NCBI GenBank assembly: GCA_903944295.1
Contig: CAJARA010000076.1
Location: 1-35,382 of the forward strand
Reading direction: 5' to 3'
Length of the DNA: 35,382 nucleotides
Source: an uncultured Chloroflexota bacterium
Lineage (GTDB): Bacteria; Chloroflexota; Limnocylindria; Limnocylindrales; Limnocylindraceae
Positions 6,884 to 16,498 of this stretch are shown here, piece after piece (position 1 is the first letter of the stretch; every line of letters begins with the position of its first letter). A program made the translations under genes and the position numbers. The notes under the pieces are model-generated. The model made no database searches. It saw nothing but the letters and a program-made list of their open reading frames with translations, and had not been told where the DNA came from.

Positions 6884-9800
6884 GTGACGTGCGACCGCCG
6901 AAGCCGAAGAGCGTCCTGATCATTGGATCGGGTCCGGTGGTGATTGGGCAGGCGGCGGAGTTTGACTACGCAGGGACGCAGGCGTGTCGCGCGCTGCGCG
7001 CCGAGGGGATTCGCACCATTTTGGTGAACTCAAATCCTGCAACGATCATGACCGACCCATCCGTTGCCGATGCGGTGTATCTGGAGCCACTCACCGTTGA
7101 GGTGATTGAACGAATTATTGCGTTCGAGAAGCCCGAAGGGCTGCTCGCTGGACTCGGCGGACAGACGGCACTCAACCTTGCCGTTGCACTCTCAGATGCT
7201 GGCGTCTTTGAGCGACATCCGATTCGCCTCCTCGGCACGCCGCTTGCGGCGATCAAGATGGCGGAGGATCGCGAGCTCTTCCGGGCGATGTGCGACCGCA
7301 TCGGTCAGCCAACGGCGCCGAGCGCCATCGTTGAGGGGGAGACGCAAGCGGCGCGTGACGCGGCGGCGACGGCGGCACTTTTGCAGATCGGACTCCCTGC
7401 GATCGTGCGACCAGCCTTCACGCTCGGTGGAACGGGTGGCGGGATCGTGGTGACGGAGGAGGAGTACTGGGAGCGCGTCCGAAGCGGCCTGCGCGCCAGC
7501 CCGATCGGCCAGGTCATGGTGGAGCGCTGCCTCGTTGGCTGGCAGGAGATTGAGTACGAGGTGATGCGCGATGCGGAGGGGACCTGCATTGCGGTCTGCT
7601 CCATGGAGAACGTTGACCCACTCGGCGTACATACGGGTGACAGCATCGTGGTTGCCCCCGTTCAGACACTCCCAGATCCTGTGCATCAGCGACTGCGCAG
7701 CGCCTCGCTCGACATCATCCGCGCGCTCGGCGTGGAGGGTGGCTGCAACGTGCAGCTCGCCCTCTCGCCCGACTACCGCGATTACGTGGTGATTGAGGTG
7801 AACCCACGCGTCAGTCGCAGCTCGGCGCTGGCGAGCAAGGCCACCGGGTATCCGATCGCGCGCGTGGCGGCGCAGATCGCCATTGGCCGCACGTTGCGCG
7901 AGATTCCTAATGCGGTAACGGGCACCACGGTTGCGGCATTTGAACCGGCGCTCGACTACATCGTGGTGAAGCTGCCACGCTTCCCGTTCGACAAGTTCCC
8001 TGGCGCAGATCGACTTCTTGGCAGTCAGATGAAGGCGACGGGCGAAGTGATGGCGATCGACCGTACGTTCGGTGCCGCACTCAACAAGGCGCTCCGCTCC
8101 ATGGAGCAGAAGGGGAGCGGGCCAACCGCGGAGGAGGCGTCATGGGACGGCGAACTCGCCGCAATCAGCGCGCGCGGCGGCAAAGGCCTTAAGGAGTTCC
8201 TCCGTCCGTCTGATTCGCGACTCTGGCGACTTCTTGCTGCGATGCGGCGCGGTGTCAGTGCTGACGCGGTGCATGAGGCGACGGGAATTACGCGCTGGTT
8301 CTTGGCAGAGTTTGAGCGACTCATCTCCATTGAGCACCGTGTGCGAGAGGCGGGGCGCACGCTGATTGGGCCAGATCCAGCATCCATCTCTCTTCTCGCC
8401 ACAGCGAAGCGTTCGGCGATCGGCGACGAAGATCTGGCACGCATCTCTGGCTTGGATGAAGCGCGCATCACCACGCGGCGTGCGCAGCTCGGCCTCACGC
8501 CAGGCTACGCAATGGTGGATACCTGTGCCGCAGAGTTTGCGGCGGTGACGCCGTACTTCTACAGCACCTTCGCCGCGGCCGGCTCACCCGCCGAGGCGCC
8601 GCCCGTACCGCGACCGGCGGCACTGGTGATCGGCTCTGGTCCCGTGCGCATTGGGCAGGGGATTGAGTTCGACTACTGCGCGGTGCGCGCCGCTGAGCGG
8701 CTACGCGAACGCGGCTGGTCCGCGGTGATGGTGAATAGCAACCCGGAGACGGTCTCCACCGACTTTGACGCCTCCACGCGCCTCTACTTTGAGCCGCTCG
8801 ATGCGGAATCAATCATGGAGATCATCCGCGCTGAGTCGCCAGAGGGAGTGGAGACACTCCCCGCATTCGTGCAGTTCGGCGGTCAGACGCCACTGAACCT
8901 TGCCGCGCCACTCGCCGCCGCAGGCGTCCCGCTCCTTGGCGCATCACTCGAGGCGATCGACGAGACAGAAGACCGCGTCCGCTTCGCCGCGCTCCTCGAC
9001 CGTCTCGGCATCCTGCAGCCGCAGGGCGGCCTCGCCCGCAGTCGCGCCGATGCGCTCGCGCTCGCCGAGAAGATTGGCTATCCGGTGATCGTGCGCCCGT
9101 CATACGTGATCGGCGGGCTCGCGATTGACTTCGCCTACACGCCAGACGATCTGACGCGCCAACTTGAACGAATCGGCGAGATCGCTGCGGCACGTCCGCT
9201 GCGCATCGACCGCTTCCTGGAAGGGATCGAGATTGATATTGATGCGGTGACGGACGGTGAGACGGTGCTGATCCCTGGACTTCTTGAGCATGTGGAGCTC
9301 GCTGGCGTGCACTCTGGCGACTCGATCGCCGTCTATCCGCCGCAGCGCATCTCTGCTGAGCGCCAGGCGGAGGTCGCCGAGATCTTCATGCGGCTGGTGC
9401 GCGAGATTGGCGTTCGCGGTCTGGTCAACGCGCAGTTCATCGTGCGCGAGGAGGGGATCTACCTGATCGAGGTGAACCCACGCGCCAGCCGCACCGTACC
9501 GTTCATGAGCAAGGTGACGGGGATCCCAATGGTGCCGCTCGCGGTAGACATTGCACTCGGCGACACGCTGGCGAGCGCCGGCTACCGCTCGGGCGTGGCA
9601 TCTGCGCCGACCGGCGTTGCGGTGAAGGCGCCAGCATTCAGCACCGCAAAGCTGCGTGGTGTGGATCCAACGCTCGGGCCATTCATGCAGAGCACCGGCG
9701 AGGTGATCGGGATCGGCACCAGCGCACGCGATGCGATCGGGAAGGCGCTGATCGCCGCAAACCTCCTCCCGCCGCCACCGCGCGAGGGGCAGCGCATCGT

Positions 9801-10206
9801 TCTTCTGAGCATCGCCAACCGCGACAAGGGGCTCCTGGCGCAACTGGCGCAGCCGCTGGTAGAGGCTGGATACGACATTGCCGCAACGCCAGGGACGCGT
9901 GACGCGCTCGCGGCGATCGGCATCAGTGCATCGGTGGCCGCCCCACTCGGTACTGGTGGAGGGGTCGGCGCGCCAGAGATCGTGGAGCTGATCCGATCTG
10001 GTGCGATCTGTGCCGTAGTGAATACGCCATCGCCGCAGAGTGGCGTCCTTCGCGATGCGTTGGAGATTCGGCTCGCCGCGGTGGAGGAGGGGGTGCTCTG
10101 CCTCACCACGATGGAGACCGCCGTTGCCGCCGCTGAATCGCTCGCCGTGCGCCGTTCACTCGCGAGTGTTGCGATCAGCCCGCTCAGCGGCGAGGGACTC
10201 CGGTAG
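6880..10206 (+). CDS. carB: carbamoyl-phosphate synthase large subunit
   Basis: 1108 aa with two homologous ATP-grasp halves (VLIIGSGPVVIGQAAEFDYAGTQACRALRAEGIRTILVNSNPATIMTDP and ALVIGSGPVRIGQGIEFDYCAVRAAERL), MGS-like C-terminus. Confidence 0.97.
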   Translation: MSDVRPPKPKSVLIIGSGPVVIGQAAEFDYAGTQACRALRAEGIRTILVNSNPATIMTDPSVADAVYLEPLTVEVIERIIAFEKPEGLLAGLGGQTALNLAVALSDAGVFERHPIRLLGTPLAAIKMAEDRELFRAMCDRIGQPTAPSAIVEGETQAARDAAATAALLQIGLPAIVRPAFTLGGTGGGIVVTEEEYWERVRSGLRASPIGQVMVERCLVGWQEIEYEVMRDAEGTCIAVCSMENVDPLGVHTGDSIVVAPVQTLPDPVHQRLRSASLDIIRALGVEGGCNVQLALSPDYRDYVVIEVNPRVSRSSALASKATGYPIARVAAQIAIGRTLREIPNAVTGTTVAAFEPALDYIVVKLPRFPFDKFPGADRLLGSQMKATGEVMAIDRTFGAALNKALRSMEQKGSGPTAEEASWDGELAAISARGGKGLKEFLRPSDSRLWRLLAAMRRGVSADAVHEATGITRWFLAEFERLISIEHRVREAGRTLIGPDPASISLLATAKRSAIGDEDLARISGLDEARITTRRAQLGLTPGYAMVDTCAAEFAAVTPYFYSTFAAAGSPAEAPPVPRPAALVIGSGPVRIGQGIEFDYCAVRAAERLRERGWSAVMVNSNPETVSTDFDASTRLYFEPLDAESIMEIIRAESPEGVETLPAFVQFGGQTPLNLAAPLAAAGVPLLGASLEAIDETEDRVRFAALLDRLGILQPQGGLARSRADALALAEKIGYPVIVRPSYVIGGLAIDFAYTPDDLTRQLERIGEIAAARPLRIDRFLEGIEIDIDAVTDGETVLIPGLLEHVELAGVHSGDSIAVYPPQRISAERQAEVAEIFMRLVREIGVRGLVNAQFIVREEGIYLIEVNPRASRTVPFMSKVTGIPMVPLAVDIALGDTLASAGYRSGVASAPTGVAVKAPAFSTAKLRGVDPTLGPFMQSTGEVIGIGTSARDAIGKALIAANLLPPPPREGQRIVLLSIANRDKGLLAQLAQPLVEAGYDIAATPGTRDALAAIGISASVAAPLGTGGGVGAPEIVELIRSGAICAVVNTPSPQSGVLRDALEIRLAAVEEGVLCLTTMETAVAAAESLAVRRSLASVAISPLSGEGLR

Positions 10207-10222
10207 CGGCTACAATCTATTC

Positions 10223-10612
10223 ATGCAACTTGAGTATGTAGCCGGCGCATGCAACATCGGTCCTGAGGAGATCACGCGCCGCAAGCGTGCCGCTGCAGCG
10301 GGCCTTGCCGCCACGCTCTTCCTTGGCGCAGCGCTCCTTGCACTCGGTGCACCAAGCGGCCTCGGACCACGCCTCCTCATTGCACTCCCGCTGACTGGCG
10401 CCGCAATTGGATGGATCCAGGCGCGTCGACGCTTCTGCATGGCGTATGGTCTCGCTGGCACCTTCAACCTTGAGAAGATCGGCAACATGTCGCGCGTTGC
10501 AGGCGCTGCCGCGCTCGCCGCCGATCGCCGCACCGCGCTGATCATTGCTGCACAAGGGCTCGCCGTTGGGCTTCTCGGTGCGCTCCTCTTTTCCCTGATC
10601 CCGCTGAACTAG
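10223..10612 (+). CDS. small two-TM membrane protein of unknown function
   Basis: MQLEYVAGACNIGPEEITRRKRAAAAGLAATLFLGAALLAL...GWIQARRRFCMAYGLAGTFNLEKIG...; hydrophobic segments and CNIGPEEI / FCMAYGLAGTFNLE motifs. Start ATG 10223 rather than the track's 10040. Confidence 0.75.
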   Translation: MQLEYVAGACNIGPEEITRRKRAAAAGLAATLFLGAALLALGAPSGLGPRLLIALPLTGAAIGWIQARRRFCMAYGLAGTFNLEKIGNMSRVAGAAALAADRRTALIIAAQGLAVGLLGALLFSLIPLN

Positions 10613-10627
10613 CGGAGGCAGACACAC

Positions 10628-11923
10628 GTGTCTGATCCACTGCCGATCCCACTGAAGGAGAGCAGGCTCGCCAACGGCCTTCGCCTGATCACCGTGGTTG
10701 ATCGCACCGCACCGATCGCAACAGTGAACCTCTGGTATCACGTTGGATCCAAGGATGAGCGACCGGGTCGCACTGGCTTTGCGCATCTCTTTGAGCACCT
10801 GATGTTCCAGGGTTCCGCAAACGTCTCAAAGGCTGAACATCTTTCGTTGATTGAATCTGTTGGTGGAAGTGCGAACGCCACCACGTGGCTCGATCGCACC
10901 AACTACTTCGCCACGGTGCCAGCCGAGTGGGTGGAGCTGATCCTCTGGATGGAGGCGGACCGACTCGGCACACTCCTCGCCGCACTCGATCAGGCGAACC
11001 TTGATAACCAGCGCGATGTGGTGAAGAACGAGAAGCGCTCCAGCTACGACAACCAGCCATACGGCACCGCTTACCTTGAGCTGCTCGCGCTCGCCTACCC
11101 GAAGGGGCATCCGTACCACCACCCAACGATCGGCTCCATGGAAGATCTCGACGCGGCGAGCCTGCAGGATGTGCACGACTTCTTCGCCACCTGGTACGCG
11201 CCGAATAATGCGGTGCTCACCGTTGTTGGCGACATTGATGAGGCGGAGATCGCCGCTGCGGTTGAGCGACACTTTGGTGGCATCGCCGCAAACAGCGAAC
11301 TCCCAGAACATCCGAACCTTGCACTGAGCGCACCACTCGGCGGTGAGATTCGGAAGACGGTGAAGGATAAAGTTCCAGATCCGCGTCTCCACCTCGCCTT
11401 CCGCGCACCAGTCCTTGCGAGCCCCGACCTTCCTGCGCTCGAGATCGCCTGCCAGATCCTTGCCGGTGGCCGCGGGAGCCGCCTGACGCGGCGTCTGGTG
11501 CGCCAGGAGCAGGTGGCGCAGGATGCTGGGCTCTCCGTCCTCCCGTTCGTTGGCGGTGCGTCGCTCGTTGTGGGCTCCGCAACGCTCCGTCCTGGGGCGA
11601 ACGCCGCAAAGATGGAGTCGCTCTTCTTTGAGGAGCTCGCCGGACTCGCCGCTACGGGACCAACGGCGAACGAGATGGAGCGCGCTCGTGCGCTTATTGA
11701 ATCAGAAGAGATGTCGCTCCGCTCCGATCCTGAATCGATCGCCGACCAGATCGGCATGTACGCCACCCTCCTCAACGACCCTGGTCGGATCAATCGCGAC
11801 CTTGCGATCTATCAGGCGGTTGACGCTGCCGCAGTGCAGCGCGCGGCGGCGCTCTTCTCTGCAGAGAACCGCGTGGTGCTCTGGTACGAACCAGTTGAGC
11901 AAGCTGCGGTGGAGACAGCATGA
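10628..11923 (+). CDS. M16-family zinc metallopeptidase (catalytic subunit)
   Basis: HLFEHLMFQGS (inverted HxxEH zinc motif) with downstream E; GTG start with GGAGG upstream. Confidence 0.92.
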   Translation: MSDPLPIPLKESRLANGLRLITVVDRTAPIATVNLWYHVGSKDERPGRTGFAHLFEHLMFQGSANVSKAEHLSLIESVGGSANATTWLDRTNYFATVPAEWVELILWMEADRLGTLLAALDQANLDNQRDVVKNEKRSSYDNQPYGTAYLELLALAYPKGHPYHHPTIGSMEDLDAASLQDVHDFFATWYAPNNAVLTVVGDIDEAEIAAAVERHFGGIAANSELPEHPNLALSAPLGGEIRKTVKDKVPDPRLHLAFRAPVLASPDLPALEIACQILAGGRGSRLTRRLVRQEQVAQDAGLSVLPFVGGASLVVGSATLRPGANAAKMESLFFEELAGLAATGPTANEMERARALIESEEMSLRSDPESIADQIGMYATLLNDPGRINRDLAIYQAVDAAAVQRAAALFSAENRVVLWYEPVEQAAVETA

Positions 11924-13293
11924 GCGCGCAGCGACCGGGCCCAGGGAGTCCACGCGAGTACCGCTTCCCGCGCTCAGTTGAGCATCTCACCGCGAGCGGT
12001 CTTCGCATCATCGTCTTACCGATGCCGGCGCGACCACTCGCCTCCGTACAACTCCTCCTCCCAGGTGGGGCGGCGCTAGAGACGGCGAGCAACTCCGGCC
12101 TCACTGCGGCGCTTGCGCGACTCCTCACTGAGGGAGGGGAGCAACACGATGCGGATCAACTTGTTGAGGCGAGCGAGCTGCTCGGTGCGAAGATCGGCGC
12201 AGAGGCTGGATGGGAGAGCGTTGTGATCGGCGCTTCGCTGCCAGCGAGCCGTCTCGCAGGGATCCTCGACCTGGTCGCGGAGATTGCACTCGCGCCACGC
12301 GTCCCCGAGCGCGAGGTAGACCGCGTCAAGGCGTTGCGACTCGCGGCGATTGAGCAGTCGCAGGCGAGCCCACGTGCGCGCGCCAGCGAGGCGCTGATCG
12401 CGGAAATCTATGGCGCATCCGCTGCCTACTCACGCCCGATGGGCGGCACGCGCGAAAGCGTGGCGGCGATCAGTCGCGATGCGCTGATGGAGCGCCACGC
12501 GCTGCTCCTCGGCGCAGGGGTGCCCACTGTGGTGATTGCCGGAGAGCTTGAAGCTGCCGAAGTGATTCGCACGGTTGAGTCGAGTCCGCTCGCGCAACTG
12601 CGCGCCGCGGCCCCAGTCGCGCCAACTGCAGCGGATGCACCATCACCCGGCGGCGCTGGGACCGCGGCTGCGCCGCGACTCCTCCTCCTTGATCGACCGG
12701 GATCGGTGCAGTCTGAGCTGCGCATCGGGAAGGTCGGTCGCTCTCGCCTTGATCCGCTCTTCTACGCCGCGCTAATTCACTCAGAGGTGCTCGGCGGCCT
12801 CTTCGGCTCACGCCTGAACCGCGTGCTGCGTGAAGAGAAGGGCTACACCTACGGTGCCGCCGCAGGCTTTGAGTTCCGTCGCGGACGTGGACCGTTCACT
12901 GCGCGCACGGCGGTGGAGAGTTCTGTCACAGCACCTGCGCTCGTTGAGGCGCGCGTGCAGATCGCCTCCATGACGCCGCAACCACCATCAGATGACGAAC
13001 TCAACGCGGCGCGTCAGTACCTTCGCGGCACCTTCCCGTTGCGCTTCGGCTCCGCCTCACCAGTTGCCGGTGCCGTTGCAGGACTTGTTGCCGTGGGGCT
13101 CGAGCCTTCCGAACTTGATCGCTTCCAGTCGGCGATTGATGCGGTGAGCGGTGACGAGGTTGCGCGCGTTGCTGCGGCGCTCGACGCTGAGACCGAACGC
13201 ATCGTGGTCGTTGGTGATGCGGCAACTGTTGCCACACCACTGCGCGACGCCGGATTCGCCGTAGAGGTTCGCGGCGATGCGAGGGACGCATGA
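11920..13293 (+). CDS. M16-family peptidase-like protein (non-catalytic partner)
   Basis: M16 fold sequence (LRIIVLPMPARPLASVQLLLPGGAALE...; REEKGYTYGAAAGFEFRRGRGPF) but the HxxEH position reads LARLLTEGG. ATGA overlap with the catalytic gene. Confidence 0.88.
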   Translation: MSAQRPGPGSPREYRFPRSVEHLTASGLRIIVLPMPARPLASVQLLLPGGAALETASNSGLTAALARLLTEGGEQHDADQLVEASELLGAKIGAEAGWESVVIGASLPASRLAGILDLVAEIALAPRVPEREVDRVKALRLAAIEQSQASPRARASEALIAEIYGASAAYSRPMGGTRESVAAISRDALMERHALLLGAGVPTVVIAGELEAAEVIRTVESSPLAQLRAAAPVAPTAADAPSPGGAGTAAAPRLLLLDRPGSVQSELRIGKVGRSRLDPLFYAALIHSEVLGGLFGSRLNRVLREEKGYTYGAAAGFEFRRGRGPFTARTAVESSVTAPALVEARVQIASMTPQPPSDDELNAARQYLRGTFPLRFGSASPVAGAVAGLVAVGLEPSELDRFQSAIDAVSGDEVARVAAALDAETERIVVVGDAATVATPLRDAGFAVEVRGDARDA

Positions 13294-13865
13294 CCGAGCA
13301 GGGGGTGATCGTCATCATTGGCAGCCCAACGGCACTGCCAGATACGAGCGGGGTGCACCAGGCTGGGGGGCTCGCGATCCGGGTTGCCGCTGAACTTGTT
13401 CGGCGCGGTGAGCGCGTGGAGCTTGTTGGTCGTGTTGGTGCGGATGCGGCGGGCGATCAGGCGATCCTCTCCCTCTCGCGCGACGGGATCGGTCATGTTG
13501 CGCTGTTGCGCGACCCCGCACTGGTGACCCCAACTGGCGACGTGGCACACGGCATTCCCGTAGATGCGGGGGACGTGCAGCTCGGTCTTCGCTATTTGAC
13601 GAGCTTCACTACGGTGCTGCTGATTGATCCGCTTGATTCCTCCGTTGTTCGCCAGGTGACAGAAGACGCCTCGTTTGTTGGCGCGCAGCTGATCATCGTT
13701 GCGAAGAGCCCCCTTCCCGCTGACGGCTCAGCCGCGTCTGCAGCGCTAGGGGGAGGCTCGCCGCCACCCCTCTTCATCCCGCGCCCCCAGGTTGAGGGGC
13801 CAGAGTTTGACGTCCTCCTCGTTGGGCTCGCCGCTACGGAGCGCGGCGCTGAGGCGGGGGTCTAG
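13290..13865 (+). CDS. half-length PfkB/ribokinase-like protein
   Basis: QAGGLAIRVAAELVRRGERVELVGRVGADAAGDQAILSLSRDGIGHV matches PfkB N-terminal signature; ends at 191 aa with no recognisable C-terminal DTxGAGD ATP/anion-hole motif. Confidence 0.65.
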   Translation: MTEQGVIVIIGSPTALPDTSGVHQAGGLAIRVAAELVRRGERVELVGRVGADAAGDQAILSLSRDGIGHVALLRDPALVTPTGDVAHGIPVDAGDVQLGLRYLTSFTTVLLIDPLDSSVVRQVTEDASFVGAQLIIVAKSPLPADGSAASAALGGGSPPPLFIPRPQVEGPEFDVLLVGLAATERGAEAGV

Positions 13866-15055
13866 TGGAGCTAGACGAGCTACTTGAGTCGAGCGGGCCG
13901 ATCAGCCCCAGTGACGCTGGCCGCCTGATTGACGCTGGTGCCGATGCGCTGGACGCGGGTGACGCCGAGCTTGCCCTGAACTACTTCCTGCGTGCCGCAG
14001 AGACCGGTCAGCTTGAACTAGCGGGTCGTGGCGCGATTGGGGCCGCTGAATCACTCGTACGACTTGGGCGCGATGACGAAGCGGTTGAACTCCTAGAAGA
14101 GGCGGCAGAGAGTGGCGACCGCGAAGTTCGCTTTGTTGCGCGACGCCGCCTCGCAGTGCTTCACGTCACTGCTGGCAAGCTTCCACAGGCGCTGAGCGAA
14201 TACCAGCGCGCTGAGCGCGACGCGCCAACGGAGGCGGCGCGTGCAGAGATTGCGGCTCGGATCGGCTGGCTTACCCAAGAGACGGGTGGGAGCAAGCTGC
14301 GTTCACGTCTCGCCTTCTCTCGATCGCGCAGCGGCGGCAGAGAGCGCCTCCTCCCACTCGCCATGGTCGGTGTCACCGCCGTTGTCTCTGTTGCGGCACT
14401 CGCCTCATCGGCGATCCTTGAGCCCCTCGCGTTGATCAAACTTGACGTGACGCGCGGCGACCTGCTCACCCTTGAACCGTGGCGACTCCTCACGGTTGCC
14501 CTCGTTCATGGCAGTCCGCTGCATCTGCTCTTCAACCTCTTCGCTATGGATCTTGGCGCGCGACTCGTGCAGCGACTCTACGGTGCGCAGCGACTCCTCC
14601 TCTGGTATCTCCTCGGCGTGATCGCCGCATCGCTCGCGAGTGCGATCTGGTCACCGCTCACGCCATCTGTTGGCGCATCTGGTGGCGTCTTCGCCCTCTT
14701 CGGTGTGGCGCTCGGCGCAGAGTGGGCACATCGGCCACTCGTTGAGCGCGGCGTTCGCGCAGCGCTTGGCCAGATCGGCGGGCTGATCCTTGTCAACCTC
14801 CTCTTCGGTCTCGGCACGAGCGTTGTGGGTGGTGGCATCGACAACGCGGCGCATATTGGTGGCCTGGTCTTCGGTCTCCTCCTTGGCGTCTTCATTGCGC
14901 CAACGCGAGCCGAGTCGATGCGGAGCCGTTGGAGCGGCCTCGCCGCCAGCCAGTCGCGAGAGGGTGCCGCGACACTCATCCTTAGCGTGCTGCTCGTGCT
15001 GATCTTTGTGAACTGGTTGAGCTTGGCGCAGCTCCGCGTCCAACTGCCGATCTAG
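13865..15055 (+). CDS. rhomboid-family intramembrane serine protease with N-terminal TPR-like region
   Basis: WRLLTVALVHGSPLHLLFNLFAM, GASGGVFALFG (GxSG catalytic Ser), AHIGGLVFGLLLG (catalytic His); N-terminal helical repeats. GTG start overlapping previous stop (TAGTG). Confidence 0.88.
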   Translation: MELDELLESSGPISPSDAGRLIDAGADALDAGDAELALNYFLRAAETGQLELAGRGAIGAAESLVRLGRDDEAVELLEEAAESGDREVRFVARRRLAVLHVTAGKLPQALSEYQRAERDAPTEAARAEIAARIGWLTQETGGSKLRSRLAFSRSRSGGRERLLPLAMVGVTAVVSVAALASSAILEPLALIKLDVTRGDLLTLEPWRLLTVALVHGSPLHLLFNLFAMDLGARLVQRLYGAQRLLLWYLLGVIAASLASAIWSPLTPSVGASGGVFALFGVALGAEWAHRPLVERGVRAALGQIGGLILVNLLFGLGTSVVGGGIDNAAHIGGLVFGLLLGVFIAPTRAESMRSRWSGLAASQSREGAATLILSVLLVLIFVNWLSLAQLRVQLPI

Positions 15056-15057
15056 TC

Positions 15058-15837
15058 GTGTTCGCCACGCTCTTGGAGCCTGCCGCCTTCGCAGCAACGT
15101 TTGAAGAGCGGCTCGCGCTGGTGCAGCGTCTTGGCGGGCCCTTCTTCACCAGTGATCCAGAGGAGCTACGTCAGGCACGTGCCGCGGGCCTTCAGGCCGC
15201 CTACCTCGTTGTTGATCAGAACGGGCGCGATCTTGTTGCTGCGGTGCGTGGCGCTCTGGCGATCCAGCCAGAGATCGTTGCGATTCGCACCGATCGCTTG
15301 AGCGTCGCGCAACTGCACAACGCGAAGGAGTTCGAAGAGCTCGCCGCGGCACTCGTCGCCGCCGAAGGCGTTCACCGGATGATCGTTGCCGTAGATTCGC
15401 CAATCGCGCCGCTCAGCGCGGCGGAGTGGGGGAGGCTCCCGGCAGAGAGTCTCGTGATTGATCCGATCGGCGACCCGGACGCATGGCGCGCCGCCGCCAC
15501 ACTCCCTGGTGATCGTGGCCTCGTGTTGGGACTCGTACCGTCACCAGGAGCCACTGCCGCCGCAGAGCCACGCGAGGTGCTCCTCTGGGGGCTGCGCTAC
15601 GCAGCGTCACTCGGTGGGCGTGGTGGCGCACGCATCGGTTTCACCGAGCGTCCGCGGCCGCTCTCTCTACAACGTGAACAGACGGTTGTTGATGCCGTAG
15701 CGTCGGAGCGGAGCGTTGCACTACTCGCCGAACTTCTGCGACTGACTGGCGCCAACGAGGCGACGCTGCGCGACGAGCTTGATCCGCGTTCGTTCAGCCC
15801 GGCGGCGCAGCGACTGGAGAAGCGTCGTGACGGTTGA
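15058..15837 (+). CDS. hypothetical protein, possibly TIM-barrel (MetE/UroD-like)
   Basis: 259 aa ORF in the operon between rhomboid and MBL genes; RGLVLGLVPSPGA...EVLLWGLRYAASLGGRGGARIGF only faintly resembles MetE/UroD C-terminal regions. Confidence 0.6.
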   Translation: MFATLLEPAAFAATFEERLALVQRLGGPFFTSDPEELRQARAAGLQAAYLVVDQNGRDLVAAVRGALAIQPEIVAIRTDRLSVAQLHNAKEFEELAAALVAAEGVHRMIVAVDSPIAPLSAAEWGRLPAESLVIDPIGDPDAWRAAATLPGDRGLVLGLVPSPGATAAAEPREVLLWGLRYAASLGGRGGARIGFTERPRPLSLQREQTVVDAVASERSVALLAELLRLTGANEATLRDELDPRSFSPAAQRLEKRRDG

Positions 15838-16498
15838 GCTGCTCGTCCTCCCGATTGGCCCGCTCCGAACGAACGTTTCACTGATCGGCGACACGGCGCG
15901 CCGCGAGGCGGTGGTGATTGATCCTGCAATCCCGTCGCTTGCCGAACTTGTTGCTCAGCTGGCAACACGCAACTGGCAACTCGTCCTCGCCCTCTCAACG
16001 CATGGGCATTGGGATCACACGGGAGAGCTCGCCGCACTCGCATCGCATGTTCGGGCCCACGAAGGTCGGGAGCTCGCGATCGGGTCACACCCGCTCGACC
16101 GACATCGACTAGAAGATCCGCGACCGATGGCGGCGCCGTTCCCTATCCCCGCGGTGATTCCGACACGAGACCTGCAGGAGGGCGACCAGATCACGGCGGG
16201 GGAGATTAACCTTCTCGTGATGCATACACCCGGACACACGGAGGGCTCTATCTCGCTGCACGATCGCGCAGCGGGGATCCTCTATAGCGGCGACACGCTC
16301 TTCCAGGGTGCATGGGGGCGTACCGATCTCCCTGGTGGTGATGATGCGGCGATGATCGAGTCACTCGCGCGCCTCGCCACACTTGATCCAGCAACGCGCG
16401 TGATCCCTGGGCACGGGCACGAGACGCGTATTGGCGATGAGTCCGACTGGATCGCGCGAGTTGTGCAGAGCGGCACGCTGCGGATGGAGCGGCGATGA
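15827..16498 (+). CDS. MBL-fold (glyoxalase II-like) metallohydrolase
   Basis: LALSTHGHWDHTGELAAL (HxHxDH), MHTPGHTEGSISL, LYSGDTLFQGAWGRTDLPGG, VIPGHGHET. Start GTG 15827. Confidence 0.93.
   Translation: MTVELLVLPIGPLRTNVSLIGDTARREAVVIDPAIPSLAELVAQLATRNWQLVLALSTHGHWDHTGELAALASHVRAHEGRELAIGSHPLDRHRLEDPRPMAAPFPIPAVIPTRDLQEGDQITAGEINLLVMHTPGHTEGSISLHDRAAGILYSGDTLFQGAWGRTDLPGGDDAAMIESLARLATLDPATRVIPGHGHETRIGDESDWIARVVQSGTLRMERR

Noticed and set aside
9100-9843. 247-aa minus-strand ORF antisense to carB (and similar shadows such as 8025-8498, 7192-7686)
   Set aside because: carB is unambiguous on the plus strand; in GC-rich DNA the antisense frames stay open by codon bias. The translation has no recognisable domain.
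16416-16440. Short GC-rich repeats such as gggcacgggcacg as possible tandem repeat
   Set aside because: Explained by the GHGHE metal-binding codons of the MBL hydrolase.
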